The notes: generated from the sequence alone by a model not told the origin. A stretch of DNA of 64,000 bases from Psilocybe azurescens (GCA_023853785.1 JAJIRX010000667.1:1-64000), one strand, 5' to 3'; numbered from the stretch's first letter, positions 33,306 through 44,725 are shown. Translations and numbers: made by a program.

Positions 33306-33387
33306 GGCTCTATAGCTTAGTTGGTTTAACGTCAGTGTGCGGCCTTCTCGGATGCCCGAGTTCAATTCCTGTTGGTGCTATTTTTTT
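33306..33387 (+). other. tRNA-like module with pol III terminator
   Basis: TAGCTTAGTTGG at 33313-33324 matches the A box, AGTTCAATTCC at 33359-33369 matches the B box at 10 of 11 positions, and a T7 run (33381-33387) follows at tRNA distance. The length of about 75 nt fits a tRNA. The acceptor arms (GGCTCTA and TTGGTGC) do not pair well, so it is a tRNA-derived transcription unit or pseudogene rather than a working tRNA gene. Confidence 0.6.
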
Positions 33388-33764
33388 ACATTATAATAAA
33401 ATATAAATAAAATATAAATAAAATCTGGGGATCATCCTCCACCTGGAGTCCATTAGAAATTGACCCTGAAATAGTGTATTAATGCTGATATACATGCTTC
33501 TTGAGTCAAATCCATATGGAATCCATATGGAGGATGTGAGACTCAGATGAAGTTCCACATGGAGTCCACATGGAGTTCCACATCCTCCACATTGGCCCAC
33601 ATGGAGGATGAGTGGATTCCAGCTGGACTCCAGGTGGAGCCTCCACCTCTAAATGGCTGGTACACCTGCCAAAAAAGAGTCACCAAACTCCATGTGGACT
33701 CCACCAACTCCATGCCGGAGTTGGTGGACTCCACCCGGAATATATGGGTGAGGGTAAAGACCTC

Positions 33765-34171
33765 GAGATGAACCCGAAAGTGTTCGCCTTCCGCATGGCT
33801 CCCCCTTGCGGGCGTTGGTTGACAACTGACGTTGGGCATAGTGGGGGAGTCCTCATTTGGCAGTCTTGATTGGCACAGGCCAATTATCTGCTTGGCTCGT
33901 GATTGTTTGGCTATGCTGGGGTGGGCCGTTTTGGCGGGGCTTGTTCAGCACTCGCTTTGGTGTTTGACTCACTACCTTCACCCAGGACCTGGACCACGTT
34001 ACGAATGGCGTTGAGTATGTGGGAACCAGGGAGAGCTCGTACCGCTTCGTCTTGGCTGCTGGACTTGAGCGCCCCCCTGCCCTTGTTAGTTATCTCCTGC
34101 TGGCATTGCATTTGCTCCACCCCAGGCTTCCTAAGACTAGGGTCACTCCTAGTCTATATCCTGCGAGGTTC
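33765..34171 (+). mobile_element. L6 LINE 3' UTR, continued
   Basis: After the second copy of GAGATGAA the plus strand continues AACCCGAAAGTGTTCGCC and the known 3' UTR (GGACCTGGACCACGTTACGAA, CCTCCTGCTGGCATTGC). It stops at 34171 (TATCCTGCGAGGTT), where a minus-strand LINE begins, so the last ~300 bp and the A-rich tail are missing. Confidence 0.82.
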
Positions 34172-35546
34172 AGTCATCGAAGTGGACCTAGTCCGCAAAG
34201 CGGTTCATAAGTCAGACACCTGGTCTAGAGAACAGGTTCATCAGGAGTAGAGACTCTGTCAGAGCGAGGACATTAGTGTCAGCCTTGAAAAGAGTCCCAC
34301 TAGTGCGGAATATCTCAGGTTCAGACATAGTCTGGATTGAGAGGGAAGGGTGCGGCACGATAGTGCCGCAGTTGAAGCAAGAGAGAAAGGCTCTCACAGG
34401 ATGGGTCAGGGTCAGGATGGCAAACCGATAATCAGCTTGCTCAGATAGACAATGAAGAAGGAGATTGATGGGGGGAGGCCCGCAAGGGCCTCCACTCCAC
34501 CAGTCAGGGAAGTGCGGAACGCACCAGTGATCCACAATGCAGCAGAACACTGCATTGTAGAGAGGTGATGAAGGGCACCTTTGCAGCGGGCAGCTGCAAA
34601 GTACCATAGACGAAAGCCATACATAACTATAGGAAGTACACAGACACAATATAGGACGCACTTCTGAACGGGGGCGCAGACCTTGAGTGGAGCTACCAAG
34701 CATCTTCATCGCCTTAACAGTGGACAAAGCCTTGGTAGAGTAATATCGGACATGCTCAGTAAAAGTGAGCTTGTGATCGAAGTAGAAAACCAAGTACTGC
34801 CAGTACAGCTTGGGTTTGAGAGGGGTTGCACCGGTATACGGAGCATAGCCCAAATTGACAGAGGGATTGTCTTTGGAGTGCGACCGGTAGAAGTGGAATA
34901 CTTCAGACTTGTCATGCTCCAGTGCGAGTCCAAATTTCTTGAACAGTTTGAATATGACACCATAAGCCCGTTCAAGGGCTTCACAGTTGTTGAGAAAGGA
35001 CTTTGATTGCATCACGAGGGTGCCATTGTTGACGTATGAAAGCAGGAAACACCCACAAGTGAGTGGGTCCAGCTCGAAGAGCCTCATAATGAGGGTAAGA
35101 TAAAGAGCAGATAGGACTGGGGACAGGGCTCTGCCCTGTCCCACTCCTACATCTGCCTGACAAAGGTCTGAAAAGAACCCACCCCACGCATATTGCGTGA
35201 GAGCGACCGACCAGGTAATGGAAGAAGAATTTTACAACATTGTTGCTAAACCCTAGCTTCTGGACGATAGCCATGAGGACCTCATGGTTGAGTGACGGGA
35301 AGAACTAAGCGACATCAAAGGCAATGACGCTAGTCTTGAGTCCCTTGGCCCACCCAGCACACACCATGTGCGTCAGGATAAGGCTGGCATCTTTGGTGGA
35401 TCGCTGGCGGATCCCTCTGATCTGATTTGGGTGGAAGACATCTGAAGCAACGCCGTTAAACTGAATGTGATTGGAAAGCATTTTCTCAATCAATTTACCA
35501 ACGGTATTGAGGAGCACTATGGGCCTGAATGCCTTTGGAGCAGAGT
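34172..35546 (-). pseudogene. LINE fragment L5 (RT palm to connection), inverted relative to L6
   Basis: The minus-strand ORF at 35144-34212 is 310 codons, one of the longer intact RT pieces: MGQGRALSPVLSALYLTLIM, then SYVNNGTLVMQSKSFLNNCEALERAYG, VRYYSTKALSTVKAMKMLGSS and the connection block to LFKADTNVLALTESLLLMNLFSRPGV. The active-site YVDD has become YVNN, so the RT would be dead even if expressed. TSVIAFDVA (35320) and LLNTVGKLIEKML (35510) lie upstream. L4 inserts at 35547. Confidence 0.87.
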
Positions 35547-36144
35547 TTTATTTTTATTTTTTTAAATCATCAATTTGTATACCGGTGCGCAAAAGCAGTC
35601 CGGTCGCTAGATACAAATGCCCAACCTGGTAACTACTAAGAAACTGTTTGCCGAAACTACTAAGAGTCCATTGGAAACACTGAAGCCTACGATAAATGAC
35701 CATGCTGAACACATAACGGGGTAGCTACTGTGGGGATATAACGCCAACCTCGATGCAGAATAAGAAACATAAAAAGAACCTATCTACAAGGAACAACCTC
35801 GCGGGATACAGACTAGGAGTGACCCTAGCTATAGTAAGCCTAGGGTGGAGTGGTTGCAACACCAGCAGGAGATAACTAACAAGGGCAGGGGGCACCCAAG
35901 TCCAATGATCGAGACAAGCATTACCAGCTCTCCCTAGTTCCCGCATACTCAACGCCATTTGTAACGCAGCCTAGGTCCTGAGTGGGGTACGTGAGTCAAA
36001 CACCGATGCCAGTGGTGAGCCAAGCCCCGCTGAAATGGCCCTTCCCAGGGATTCTCAAACACCCACAAGCCAAGCGGATAATTGGCCCATGCCAATCAAG
36101 ACTGCCAAACGAGGACCCCCCCCCACAATGCCCAACGTCAGTTA

Positions 36145-39100
36145 TCAACTGACGCCTACAGGAGGAGTCGAGCAGAAGGCAAACACTTTCGGGTTCATCT
36201 CCAAGAATGAGTGAAGGTAGCACAACGTGGTTGGCTGCCTAAGCTTGAATGCCCTGGGAGGACAATAAGTCTGTTTGCAGGTGAGGATATGCATGCGGGT
36301 TTCCCAAGGACACCCACACGGGCACAATGTATGACCATCATTAAGGTTGAACCGGGAATAATAAGACCCGATGGGCACATGATTCAGGATACACCGGCAC
36401 ATGCGTGCGTGAGAGCTGTGGAGAGCTCATGTTCGCGAAATGAACCCAATGGTTGTCTTTGCCCCCAGGCTGAGCGACCGCCCGTCGACGGTCTTGAGGT
36501 GGAGGAATTTCCAACCTTGATATTTGGGGTCCTGAAACATGACATTCCAGGAAGCGCCGTGAGAGAGGGCAGCCCTGTCAAATGATGTAGCTGGGTGAGG
36601 GCTCAGTGCAACTTTGAGTTCGGTTGCGTACTCGTGTGCTTTGTAATGCAAGTCCCACTGCAATCACAAGGGAACGTACACAAAGGTGATTGACTGGCCA
36701 TCCTTGCGAGTGAACCAAGTCTGAAGAGCCTCACAGACAGCCACGGAGTGGCCCTGTCCAGAGTGGATGGATGGATCAACAGCTCAACGGGCAGAAGCCA
36801 TTGAGTCCGTGAATATGAATATGTCCGTGCAATCGTCACACGAGGTGGCATTGACAATTGCAGAACGAATGGCATAGAGTTCCGCATCAGGCGCAGTGAC
36901 TTTGCCTGCGACATGCCAAGTGCACCAGCACTCAGCTCCACCACTGAACAGGATGGAGGCTGCAATGGCTTGATACCGTCCTGAGAGGGGCAGACTTGCA
37001 TCTGTCCCAGCATAATATGTCCTGATATTCTCCGAGATCTTGTCCCGGAGCTTATCGAGGTGTTTGGTGCGCTGCTTCAATTCCTTGTCGGCGTCGCCAC
37101 GAGAAATCTTGCAGTCATTGAAGTGAACTTGGTCCGCAAAGCAGTCCATTAGTCAAACACCCGGTCTAGAGAGCGGGTTCATTGGGAGTAGAGTCTCCGT
37201 CAGAGCAAGGACATTAGTGTCAGACTCAAACAGAGTCCCACTAGTGCGGAAGATCTCCAGTTCAGACATAGTCTGAATCAAAAGAGAAGGATGCGGCGTG
37301 ATAGTGCCGCAATTAAAGCAAGAGAGAAAGGCTCTCACAGGATGTGTCGGGGTCAGGGTGGCAAACCGATAATCGGCTCGCTCGGATAGACAGCAAAGAA
37401 GGAGATTGATGGGGGAGGCCCACTAGGGCCTCTACACCACCAGTCAGAGATGTGCGAATGCACCGGTGATCCACAATGCAGTGGATCACTGCATTACAGA
37501 GAGATGATGTAGGCGCCTTTGCAGCAAGCAGCTGCAAAGTACCATAGACAAAAGCCATATGTAACTATAGGAAGTACACAGGAGTGGTAGAGGACACGCT
37601 TCTGAACAGGGCGCAGACCTCGGGTGGAACTGCCAAGCATCTTCATCGCCTTAACGGTGGACAAAGCCTTGGTAGAGTAGTATCAAACATGCTCAGTAAA
37701 AGTGAGCTTGTGATTGAAATAGAAACCCAAGTACTGCCAGTACAGCTTGGGTTTGAGAGGGGTTGCACTGGTATATGGAGCATAACCCAGATCGACAGGG
37801 GGTTGTCTTTGGAATGCGACCGGTTGAAGTGGAATACTTCAGACTTGTTGTGTTCCAGGGCAAGTCCAAATTTCTTGAACAGCTCAAATATGACACCATA
37901 GGCCCGTTTAAGGGCTTCACAGTTGTTGAGGAGGGACTTTGATTGCACCACAAGGGTGCCATCATTCACGTATGACAGCAGGAAACACCCACGAGTGAGT
38001 GGATCCAGCTCGAAAAGCCTCATGATGAGGGTAAGATAGAGAGCAGAGAGAACTGGGGACAGGGTGGAGCCCTGTCCCACTCCTACATCTGCCTGATGGA
38101 GGTCCTTTGGAGCAGAGTAGGAGGGCTTGTTTGGTTTCGGAATGATAACCAACATGGACTCCTTGAAGTGCTTAGGCCAATGACCGACCCAAAGGCAGGC
38201 ATTAGCGAGCGAGAGTAAGATGGTGAAGACGTGGGTGGGACCACACATCAACATCTTGAGATGAGACCACTTGATGTGGTCCGGCCCTGGAGCCGACATA
38301 TTGGAGCATGAGGCCAGAGCCTCCCGCATCTCAAGTGCAGAGAATGGGACCCATCCCTGAACGGGCATGTCGGGATGGAATCAAGTATATCGATATTGAA
38401 CGGACGGTCCGACGCCGAGTTGTAAGTGTTGTGGAGTGCATTCCACAGCTGAGGAAGAGCATGGCAAGGCTGCCCCTGATATTGAATAGCCTCACAGAGT
38501 GGTAACTTGCGCTGTTGGACCCAAGACATGAGGTCCCAAGTGCACTTGTTGGTGATGGATATTTCTGTGATCCTAGAATCAAAGAAGACCCGTTTCGCGT
38601 TTTTTAACCGCCTTTCAATATAACTTCCAGTCTTCTGGGAGACCATACTCCCGGTAAGCCTGAAGCGCAACTGAGCACTCATCCATCCACCACGGTTTTG
38701 AGTGCCTCGTAATAGTGACCTTCCTGGAGCATGATTCCCATGCTGCAGAGAATGAATCAGCAATGGCTTGCACCACCGCTGTCAATCTGGTCTGGTGTGT
38801 CAAGAGGAGTGTGTTTGTCCACTTTCATGGCAAACTCTCCCTCGATGACTCTGACAAAGCAGATTTGCTCCTCTCTGTTGGCTTTGAGAGCTCTGCGGGC
38901 GTGGCCCCAGAATCAGCAGAGATCGATAAAGTAGTGGCAAGCAGGATATGATCCGACTCACTCATGGCGTTGTGCACCCAGGTGACCTGCGCCATCAGAG
39001 TCTGGTCCGGTTGCACGAATACCAAGTCAATCACTGTGGAGCGAAAGCCTTGGATGCGAGGGTAAAAGGTTGGCCCCGGGTTCACAAAGGGAGCCTGTTG

Positions 39101-39665
39101 CAAGCCTAATTCTGCCGCGAGTGTTGAGGAGTTGAGTGGCAACTCCTGGGTGGCTGTAATGGCCTCCATCCCATTCCTGGGATTGGATGTTAAAGTCACC
39201 CCCATATAGATGAAGGGTGGGAGTGAGGCCGCCTCCTCCACAAGGAGGAGAGCAGCCGTATGGGTCTCGTCCTGAGTAGACGTTCATCAGATTATAGCTC
39301 TGTCCATTAGCAAACAGGCTGAGAATTAACATGCTGCGGTGATCGATAAGATCGCTGGCGCATCAATGGACGGTAAACTCTTTCAATCAGTTAAACACAT
39401 AGGCCATAACCCTTGGGCGAGAATCGGGTTCAGGAATGCGTACCATAGGCAACCAGGCAGGATGCAATGGGGTGCCGATAACATCATTGCCTGACTTACG
39501 AGAAGTGGATGGTGCGGTGCATACAAACCTCCAGGGAGGTTCTTGGATAAAAACAATATTGTATGCTAATACAAAATGTTCAAGTATAGTTTCTATGCTT
39601 AGGCTGGACTTTCGCGCAGTTGAAACTCAGAATTCTAACCAGAAGGTCCTGGACGGTTTGACTCA
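36145..39665 (-). pseudogene. L4 ORF2, RT core partly deleted
   Basis: The minus-strand ORF at 38368-37643 joins MSVIIPKPNKPSYSAPK-type sequence directly to DLHQADVGVGQGSTLSPVLSALYLTL. This removes about 550 bp (RPIVLLN through the FDV motif A) in frame, near 38105. The catalytic box reads SYVNDGTLVVQSK instead of YVDD. The endonuclease keeps GGDFNIQSQEW near 39190 and SDHILLATTLS near 38950. RNase H and the CCHC (HTLCPCGCPWETRMHILTC) are present but frame-broken. Confidence 0.86.
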
Positions 39666-39667
39666 TC

Positions 39668-41603
39668 CTAATGACCAGTGATTAGGGCGGATCGGTGCAC
39701 AATAGAATTCGCTCGTACCTGACAATATTTCTTGGCAGCCCAGAGAGGATCGAACCTGTGACTCCAGAACATGCAAGCATGCTCATGGGCACCGTGATTC
39801 TTTCCACAGTTGGGGCAGTGAGGGAGATGAGGGCATGGCTCCCCAGAAGGCGTTGGAGCCTGCGGGGGTTTGCCTTTGGATTCTCTTTGCAACAAGGTGC
39901 AACGGCGTGGTGCTCCTCCAACTTGTGAGGACCAGAGCAGCGCGGACATTTAGCCGGCGGCCGCATAGCAGTGACCAACGGGATGGCCCCACCTCCAGCA
40001 CCGAGTGCAGAGGGGGACGCCGGAGCTCTTCGAACAGGCTCGTATCCAGAGGGGACGACCCCTGAACATGAACTGTTTGTCAATGAGCTGGCGAGCGCGG
40101 GCACCGGATGCGGTGTCCCAGATGTCAAAGAAGGCAGTAGCAGTGGTGCTAGCCTTGGAAGTACAAACTATGCAGGGATCGCCGCACAGTATGTGAGATG
40201 GAGACCAGATGGGAGAGGCCTTGAGTGCCGAGGCAACCTCATCCCGTTCGGTGAAATGGTCCAGGTCATAATGAGTACCTTGGAACCGAGGAACATCAAC
40301 AATTCGTAAAAATGATTTGGATGTGGGCATGCTAACCCACAGCATAAACTTGTAGTGGGCCTTGAAATGAGAAGTGATCGCGCCATAGAGGATATCCGTG
40401 TTGCGCTTCACTGGGGACTTTGTTGGTGGGTACAGAGTACCCATCATATGCGAAGTTGAACACCTAGGACCTTAACACGAAGGTCCTGGCAGGAGAGGAC
40501 GTCCAAAGACAGGTCCTTGAACAAGGTGGTGAGATTAGCGTCTTTTGCATGATCTCCCATGTTGATGAGCAACTGGCGCCTAGAGGGGCCATGTGCAGTG
40601 TAATCTGGAATCTTCCTACCCTTGCGGGAGGGAGGCCTAGATAGAGGAGCAGCTGGCAAAGCTGGCTGCTTGATGGGGGCATCCTGCGAGCGGTGTCTGC
40701 GTAGGAATGAGGAGCCAGGCGCTGCAGGGCGTGTAGAGGAAGGAGGCACCGGGGGGGGCCTCTGATTAGGGACCACAGGCTTCTTGGCCAGCGGATGGGG
40801 TTGAGGAGGGCAGGGTAGAGGCAGGCTTATCAGCCCGACCTTTCCCTTTGTCCTGCTGTGCTTGGATAGGGGGCCTGGCCGGTGCATTCCTACGAGAGGA
40901 ACGTGCAGGCTCAGCCAGTGTCATAACAATGTCATTGTCTCCAGCCCCACTGTGGTCAGACCAAGCGGCAGGGGGAGGAGAGGCAGAGAGAGTCTGGAGA
41001 GTTCTGACCAACGGCCTTTGCATCTTCTGCAGTGAATAACTCTGCAACTGCACAGATTGGGAGGATGTTATTGGGAGTGGGAGTGGTGCCCAAGTCCCCG
41101 TTGAAGGTCTCGCAGGTGAAATCAACCACCGCTTGAGCCAGGGATGCCCCCATAGGGGATGAATGAAGATCGATGTGCAAGGAATTGACATACCCAATGA
41201 TCGTCCTGAGTGCTCCCATAATCCTTTGACTATCTTCTACCACATCGGAATCTCCGTAACTGAGTGATAGGTATGAGGGGGAGTCCTCCATATCTTCATC
41301 CTCAGACCTTGCCGGCGAGGGGAGTGTCGGAGGGCTGGGCGGTGTTGTCTCTGGCAGTACCCATGGGAGTGCGATGACAAGACGACTGCCCTCGATGATG
41401 TGGCAGAGCAACTGGGTTGGGCGGTGCATGCCCCACGTGAAGCAGAGACTGGGCCTTGACTATAGGTCTCTCAAACAACGGGAGCGCTTCGCTGTTTGAG
41501 CTGGGGGTGCAGTTGACAAAGGTTGAGCTGCAGATGATCTGGCAGAGGAGGTCACCAACCAAAAAGGGGACGGTGGCCTTGTGGGTTGCTGTTTAGGCAG
41601 CAT
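39668..41603 (-). pseudogene. L4 ORF1
   Basis: It starts ATG at 41603 (MLPKQQPTRPPSPF). The N-terminal Ser/Thr region is shortened and altered near 41500. The acidic MEDSPSYLSLSYGDSDVVEDSQRIMGALRTIIGYVNS segment (41290) is intact, followed by the proline-rich part (40900-40700), FQGTHYDLDHFTERDEVASALKASP (40250), CTRCWRWGHPVGHC (40010), CPRCSGPHKLEEH (39930) and CPNCGKNHGAHEHAC (39800). Three or more shifts break it. Confidence 0.84.
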
Positions 41604-41745
41604 AGATAGGTGAGACCTAAGCTACGCTTGCCAATGGTGGTCTGCTGGGGTGGTTACCCAAGTAAAGCTTTGTGTAGAACATTTGCGACGATGAGCAGAA
41701 ATTTCTCACGGTTGATACGTGGCAGTACCGGAACAAGAAAGGATG

Positions 41746-42190
41746 TTGTCTTCTTGCTTCCTGATTGAGAATAGGTCGTCATAGGCGTTGAGGCATGCAC
41801 CAGGATGCTTCTGGAGGTGTACCGAGGTGAGAGCAGCCCACATTGCGACTGGATCATCTGAAATAGCAGCAAAATGGATCTTCTGATTCTCCTCAACAGC
41901 CAGATAGATGTAGCCAGCTGTCTTGTCCGATTTGGTGTTCCAGGCATCGAGTGCGGCCTCCTCAGTGTCCTTGGGTGGTGAGGACAGCTTGGGGGCCTTG
42001 GATTGACCGGAAACGATGCACCAAATGCCCTGGGCACAAAGCCAAGCTTGCATTTCACCACACCAAGATGGGTAGTTGGAAGCATTCAGTTTTGCAAAAT
42101 TGGGCAGAGATGAAGAAGACGTGATTGTGCGAGATAGGAGTGATGTGACGTGGTGGTAGTGAGCAGAGATGTGCGGGAATGTGTGCAGAA
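41746..42190 (-). pseudogene. Second copia gag fragment, start codon lost
   Basis: The minus strand reads TSSSSLPNFAKLNASNYPSWCGEMQAWLCAQGIW, AVEENQKIHFAAISDDPVAMWAAL and AYDDLFSIRKQED, then stops at LINE L4. It is highly similar to the gag at 19450-20540 but its ATG is ACG. The CCHC and protease parts are absent because the LINE joins here. Confidence 0.85.
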
Positions 42191-42449
42191 CATTGTGACG
42201 TGATGAGGTGGCAGTACGAGCAAAAACACCGAAGAGTGTGGAAATGAAACGTTGAGACTTTTGGTTGAAATTGAGTTTAAAGCACAATGTGCGTGGGGCC
42301 CATAACTTGTTAAAGGTGGTGAGTTTGGAAACGTGCGAGACAGCTGTGGTCCAAGTTTCGTGGTCACACTGTATCAGACAGAGTGGCAATGAGGACCTGA
42401 AGTCCGATGTGAGTAACTGAAGTGTATTGAGACTGAACTATGCTATCTA

Positions 42450-43478
42450 GAGGACTTGTCACTCCCCACATGTTCTGATCAGCGCTGATCAGAAATTGAG
42501 ATTTTCTGATCAGTTCTGATCAGCAACCTAAAACTCTTTTCACCACCCAAATGGCCTGCAATTGCCCAAATTTTTGGCTGAACAGATCTGAACAGATCTG
42601 ATCAGAAAACTTCGGAACTGATCAGCCAACTCAGAAACCGAGTCAATTATTTTCAACAAAAAACTGAGCAGTACTACTCAGTTCCAGGTCAGATCACCTG
42701 TAATAAAATAAATGTCATATACCAGGAATTAAATGATCTGCGCCTGATTTGGTACTGTTTGCAGTAGATACAAAAGAAAATCCTTGTTTAAAGTGAGCAT
42801 TCAATACTCAAGTAAGAAAATAAAATAAAATGCATTCATTAAAAATTGAACCCAGGGCTACAGATAAGTCACATAACTTGAACTTTACAGTATTTTGCAT
42901 ATTGAACATGCCAATATAATTTTTATAAAATGACATAATTACAGGCATATTGCCCTCAATTTTCTGATCATTTTGATATATAATATGTGGATATAGCTTG
43001 AGAGGAAGTGCCAGAATATATTATTGGGTGTTGTAAAGAAGAGTATATAATTCATTAAATGTGGAAGATAATACAAGCATTAATAGTGTAGTTGGTAAAG
43101 CATGTGTAGAATTAGTATATATAAAGCTGTTGGTTCAATTCCTGTTGAGTGCATTTTATAATTTCGCATTTATGACAAATATCATGTGACTTTAATAGAT
43201 TATATAAGAGCTTATGTAATGCTGACTAAGCAGAAATATTATGTGATTTCAATAGCATATTTAAAGCTTATGTAAGAAATTATTATGTAATGCTGACTAA
43301 GCACAAATATCATGTGACTACAGCACTTGCATTTTATTATGTCTGTATGTGATTTCTGAGTAGATCTGTACAGAACTGTATAGTTCTGTTCAGATCTACT
43401 CAGATCTACTCAAATCTGCTCAGAGTTACTTGGTGCTGAGTAATGCTGATCAGAGCTTGTGGGGAGTGTAAAGTACTG
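42450..43478. mobile_element. KDZ MITE, 1,029 bp, TSD GCTATCTA
   Basis: The left end is GAGGACTTGTCACTCCCCAC and the right end, inverted, CAGTACTTTACACTCCCCAC. The 8-bp duplication is at 42442-42449 and 43479-43486. The subterminal word is CTGATCAGAACTGATCAG on the left and AGTAGATCTGAGTAGATCTG on the right, unlike the TCCACTGGAG word of the autonomous copy. The AT-rich interior carries a tRNA-like module and no protein gene. It is homologous to the interrupted MITE at 49214-58046, which supports a real family. Confidence 0.9.
43077..43157 (+). other. tRNA-like module in the KDZ MITE
   Basis: GCATTAA (43077) pairs with TGAGTGC (43146-43152) at six of seven positions, counting G-T, as an acceptor stem. 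TAGTGTAGTTGG (43084-43095) is an A box, GGTTCAATTCC (43132-43142) a B box one base off consensus, and TTTT ends it. The unit is about 77 nt. The anticodon arm is AT-rich and degenerate, so it is tRNA-derived and possibly still transcribed by pol III, but not a normal tRNA. A homologue lies at 57175-57250. Confidence 0.65.
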
Positions 43479-43597
43479 GCTATCTACTTGCCTGAAGTCC
43501 AAAGTGAGTAACTAAGGAGTTCAAGCGGTGTACTACAGCTACATAGGTGTCTGTCATGTGATCCCATCAGTCTGAGTCTGAAATATCAATTCTAACA

Positions 43598-44652
43598 GGA
43601 ACATCAAGTGCTGCACTCACTCAAATGGGATTCAAGTGAGTTGAAGCAGACAGATCTGTCTACATCTACTCTGATGGCCATGTTGGTATGTTTGTGCTCA
43701 TTTACATTGATGATATCACCATAGCTTGCAAGGATGGAGCTGCAATTGATAGAGCGGTCAAGCTGCTTGCTGAACACTTCAAATGCCAAGATCTTGGTCT
43801 GACAGAGTTCCTGCTTGGTGTAGGCATCACCAGAGATCGCAAATCGCACACAATTGCTCTGCACCAACGCCAGTTCATTCTAGACATTCTAGAATGCTAC
43901 AACATGACGGATTGCAGTCCTGTGTTGACTCCTATGATTCCTGGCACGGTTCTCACCAAGAAAATGGGGCGCTTTGTCACCAGAAGATTTGCAATTCATG
44001 CAAAATGTTCCCTATCTCAGCTGCATTGGTTTGCTTCAATATCTCACCTCCATGACCTGCAGTGACATTACACATGTTGTTGCCCATCTGGCACGCTTTA
44101 ACATCAATCCTGTTCTGAAACACTGGGCAGCAGTCAAACACCTATTGCGCTATTTGAAGGGTACGCTTGAGCACAAGCTGCACTACTCAGGCAAGCTGGG
44201 TCTAGACATGTTCAGAACCTACTGTGATGCGTCTCATGGCGACTGCAAAGACACCAGACGCTCTACAGGTGGTTATGTGATGATTATGGCTGGTGGTGCA
44301 GTTGGCTGGAGCAGCAAACTGCAAGGAATTGTTGTGCTTTCTACCACTGAAGCAGAGTTCATTGCAGCTGTTGAAGCAGGCAAGGAGATAGTATGGATGT
44401 GCAACATTCTGCATGAATTTGGCTACCACATTGACAAGCCTTCCACTCTTCACATTGACAACCAATCTGCGATCAGCGTCTCCAAGAATCCCAAACACCA
44501 TAGATGCATGAAGCATCTGGACCTGCGCTTCTACTGGCTGTGCAATGCTGTAAATGACAAGATGATTAACCCTTCCTTTGTTCCTACTGATGAGCAAGTT
44601 GCGGACATTCTTACCAAGGCTCTGCCTGCTGCAAAGGTTGAGTTTTGCTGAG
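43598..44652 (+). pseudogene. Second copia RT-RNase H (plus strand)
   Basis: It begins at the ALTQMGF codons just after the inverted LTR, contains YIDDITIAC (43705), FLLGVGITRDRK and the RNase H blocks TYCDASHGDCKDTRRSTGGYV, STTEAEFIAAVEAGKEI and LHIDNQSAISVSKNPKHHRCMKHLDLRFYWL. The stop is at 44649. A one-base shift near 43975 splits it. The junction differs from locus 1, where the RT begins about 290 bp earlier. Confidence 0.88.
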
Positions 44653-44725
44653 AGGAGATGGGGATTTCACGTTTAGAGTATGTTTCATTCTTTTTATTTC
44701 TGAGATTGTTCAGATCACAGGGGGA

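Larger units (their letters stand above)
30764..33764. mobile_element. Non-autonomous KDZ element, 3,001 bp, TSD GAGATGAA
   Basis: The left end is GTGTACTTTACCTCCACCCA and the right end, inverted, GAGGTCTTTACCCTCACCCA, after which both run into ATATACTCC/ATATATTCC and GTGGAGTCCACCAACTCC. GAGATGAA stands at 30756-30763 and 33765-33772, once in the empty sites of other LINE copies. It carries GGAGTCCAGGTGGAGTCCAG arrays (31660-31880, 33430-33760), two tRNA-like stretches and a GTCGT-rich GC block (32285-33190), but no transposase gene. It is presumably mobilised by a KDZ transposase supplied in trans. Confidence 0.88.
35547..41745 (-). mobile_element. LINE copy L4, full-length ends, RT deletion (6.2 kb)
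   Basis: The 3' tail TTTTATTTTTATTTTTTTAA on plus starts at 35546-35547, and the 5' word ends at 41745. 3' UTR to about 36120, CCHC 36402-36145, RNase H 37013-36427, RT 38763-37153, endonuclease 39660-38825, ORF1 41603-39668. L4 thus inserted into L5 on its left; on its right the sequence is copia gag. The different flanks mean a recombination event followed insertion. Confidence 0.88.
42308..43597 (-). mobile_element. Copia family A 5' LTR carrying a KDZ MITE
   Basis: The LTR pieces 42308-42449 and 43479-43597 together equal the 252-bp family A LTR (TGTTAGAATTG ... CTTTAACA on minus). The mutated primer-binding word CATAACTT follows. The 1,029-bp insert between the pieces duplicates GCTATCTA, which occurs once in the other LTR copies. 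Confidence 0.88.

Noticed and set aside
33306..33380. Functional tRNA gene
   Set aside because: A and B boxes and terminator are good, but the acceptor stem does not pair and no normal anticodon arm can be folded by eye.
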